Shown here piece by piece: positions 14,395-15,394 of a stretch of 15,394 nucleotides of DNA; the first letter of the stretch is position 1; each line of letters opens with the position of its first letter. Made by a program: the position numbers and the translations under genes. The DNA is from Vulcanimicrobiota bacterium (lineage in GTDB: Bacteria > Vulcanimicrobiota > Vulcanimicrobiia > Vulcanimicrobiales > Vulcanimicrobiaceae): positions 1 to 15,394 of the forward strand of contig JABEUW010000092.1 in NCBI GenBank assembly GCA_013043945.1, read 5' to 3'. Below the pieces are notes generated by a model. The model did not search any database. It saw only the letters and a program-made list of their open reading frames with translations, and was not told the DNA's origin.

Positions 14395-15394
14395 ATGCCG
14401 AAAGCGACGTACGATGCAACGCTCCTCGAACGGCTCGAACCGCTCCTCGTACACGCTCGCACGGCGATCGTGGGCTGGGACCGAGAGTTGCGTATCTCCT
14501 ACTGGTCGCAGAGTGCAACTAACCTTTTTGGAATCGATGCGAGAGAAATGCTGGGCAAAAACGTCGAGGAGAGCGCGTTCGTTCACCCCGCCGATCGGCC
14601 CGCAGTCGTGGAGCGAAGCCTCCGCTTACGCGGAGGGCATCAACGAGAGCGCGTCAATATCAACCGCAATAACCGCGGCGACGGAAGGACGATCGTCTGC
14701 CGCTGGACGCGCGCCGCCGAGCAGGAGGACGATCGGCTTTCGATTATTTCCTTCGTGGAGGACATTACCCGCGAATATGCCGCGCGCGATAGCATTCTCG
14801 AAAGCGAAGCCCGCTTTCGCGCTCTCTACGCCGATAACCCCGACCCCATTTTCATCCTGGATCGCGATGGCTTCGTAACCGACGTCAACGACACGGCTCG
14901 CAACGATCCGGAAGCGGGCTACGCCGAAGCAATCGGCAAGCATTTTTACGACCTCGTCCCCGCCGACCAGCGAGCCGAGCACGACGCGTACTTCCAGCGA
15001 GCGCGTTCGGGTCTCACGCAAGAGTACGAAATCACGGTAGCGGACAGAACCGATACGCAACGCTTTCTCTCCATCAGAACGGTTCCACTCTTTGAAAGCG
15101 GGGCCTTCGCCGGAGTTTACTCGATCGTTCACGACGACACGCTGCGACGAAACGAGCAAGAGGCACTCGCCGCAACCGAACGAGAGCGGTACGAAAGCGT
15201 GCGCCGGTTACGCTCGCTCTTCGAGGCGAATCCCGACGGCGTTATCGCGGTCGATCGTTCGGGAAACATCACTGAGGCGAACGCAGCTTCTGCGAGGATC
15301 GGCGGATACGCGATCGACGCGATCGTCGGACGCAACTTTGAAGAGTTCCTAACCGAAGAATACCTCTCCACGGCGCGTCGACATTTCTCAACGG
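14395..15394 (+). CDS. Multi-PAS sensor protein, C-terminal part beyond window
   Basis: An open frame of 333 codons runs off the window end. It contains three PAS modules: about 15-128 (AIVGWDRELRISYWSQSATNLFG, then HPADRPAV, ending SFVEDITRE), about 136-250 (ESEARFRALYADNPDPIFILD, ending YSIVHDDT) and 274-333 onward (LFEANPDGVIAVDRSGNI). Helical linkers (125-140, 250-275) join them. There is no signal peptide or membrane span, so it senses in the cytosol. The output domain (histidine kinase, GGDEF/EAL or other) lies outside the window. It starts 6 bp after the aldehyde dehydrogenase stop with no clear Shine-Dalgarno, so it is likely in the same operon. Ligand and cofactor are unknown. Confidence 0.88.
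   Translation, partial: MPKATYDATLLERLEPLLVHARTAIVGWDRELRISYWSQSATNLFGIDAREMLGKNVEESAFVHPADRPAVVERSLRLRGGHQRERVNINRNNRGDGRTIVCRWTRAAEQEDDRLSIISFVEDITREYAARDSILESEARFRALYADNPDPIFILDRDGFVTDVNDTARNDPEAGYAEAIGKHFYDLVPADQRAEHDAYFQRARSGLTQEYEITVADRTDTQRFLSIRTVPLFESGAFAGVYSIVHDDTLRRNEQEALAATERERYESVRRLRSLFEANPDGVIAVDRSGNITEANAASARIGGYAIDAIVGRNFEEFLTEEYLSTARRHFST

Noticed and set aside
1..15394. Mobile elements, CRISPR arrays, phage or defence genes
   Set aside because: I looked for transposase or integrase motifs, direct repeats with spacers, terminal inverted repeats and nuclease or defence domains on both strands, and saw none.

Overview
The window comes from the chromosome of a GC-rich bacterium (roughly 60-65 % G+C by eye) with tightly packed genes, frequent 4-bp start/stop overlaps, and no phage, insertion-sequence, plasmid or CRISPR sequence that I can see. 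The lineage cannot be fixed from this sequence alone. The mix of a DUF4446/M23/YggT/LepA set, a small (about 100 nt) SRP RNA, a short cupin-type homogentisate dioxygenase and proline/threonine-rich secreted proteins would fit a poorly sampled terrabacterial phylum such as Eremiobacterota (WPS-2), but that is a guess.

Left part (1-5300, all on the minus strand): reading right to left there is an SRP RNA gene with its own extended -10 promoter, then a compact housekeeping set: a DUF4446 membrane protein, an envelope M23 (LytM-type) peptidase, a YggT membrane protein, elongation factor 4 (LepA), RdgB/HAM1 NTP pyrophosphatase, a GNAT-family protein, and a tRNA-Pro(UGG) cut by the window edge. LepA-RdgB and RdgB-GNAT are joined by GTGA and ATGA overlaps, and the GNAT reading frame ends inside the tRNA gene.

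Middle part (5335-8583): a secreted protein of unknown role on the minus strand is divergent from a two-gene plus-strand unit, a CDGSH iron-sulfur protein followed 3 bp later by a homogentisate 1,2-dioxygenase. This unit runs convergently into a broken lipoprotein gene (two apparent single-base deletions). The two convergent stop codons sit in one perfect 8-bp inverted repeat.

Right part (8611-15394): fumarylacetoacetase and a conserved protein of unknown function lie on the minus strand, divergent from 4-hydroxyphenylpyruvate dioxygenase, deoxyribose-phosphate aldolase (DeoC), an aldehyde dehydrogenase and the first 333 codons of a multi-PAS sensor on the plus strand. With the dioxygenase in the middle part, the window encodes the homogentisate route for tyrosine: 4-hydroxyphenylpyruvate to homogentisate, to maleylacetoacetate, and finally fumarylacetoacetate to fumarate plus acetoacetate. 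The step between, maleylacetoacetate isomerase, has no recognisable gene here. The unknown gene that overlaps the fumarylacetoacetase start is the best positional candidate for a pathway-linked role. DeoC and the aldehyde dehydrogenase would form a separate branch that takes deoxyribose 5-phosphate to glyceraldehyde 3-phosphate and acetate.

No clearly novel defence, mobile or RNA-guided system was found. The most interesting leads are the unknown gene in the tyrosine cluster, the CDGSH-dioxygenase pairing and the doubly frameshifted lipoprotein.
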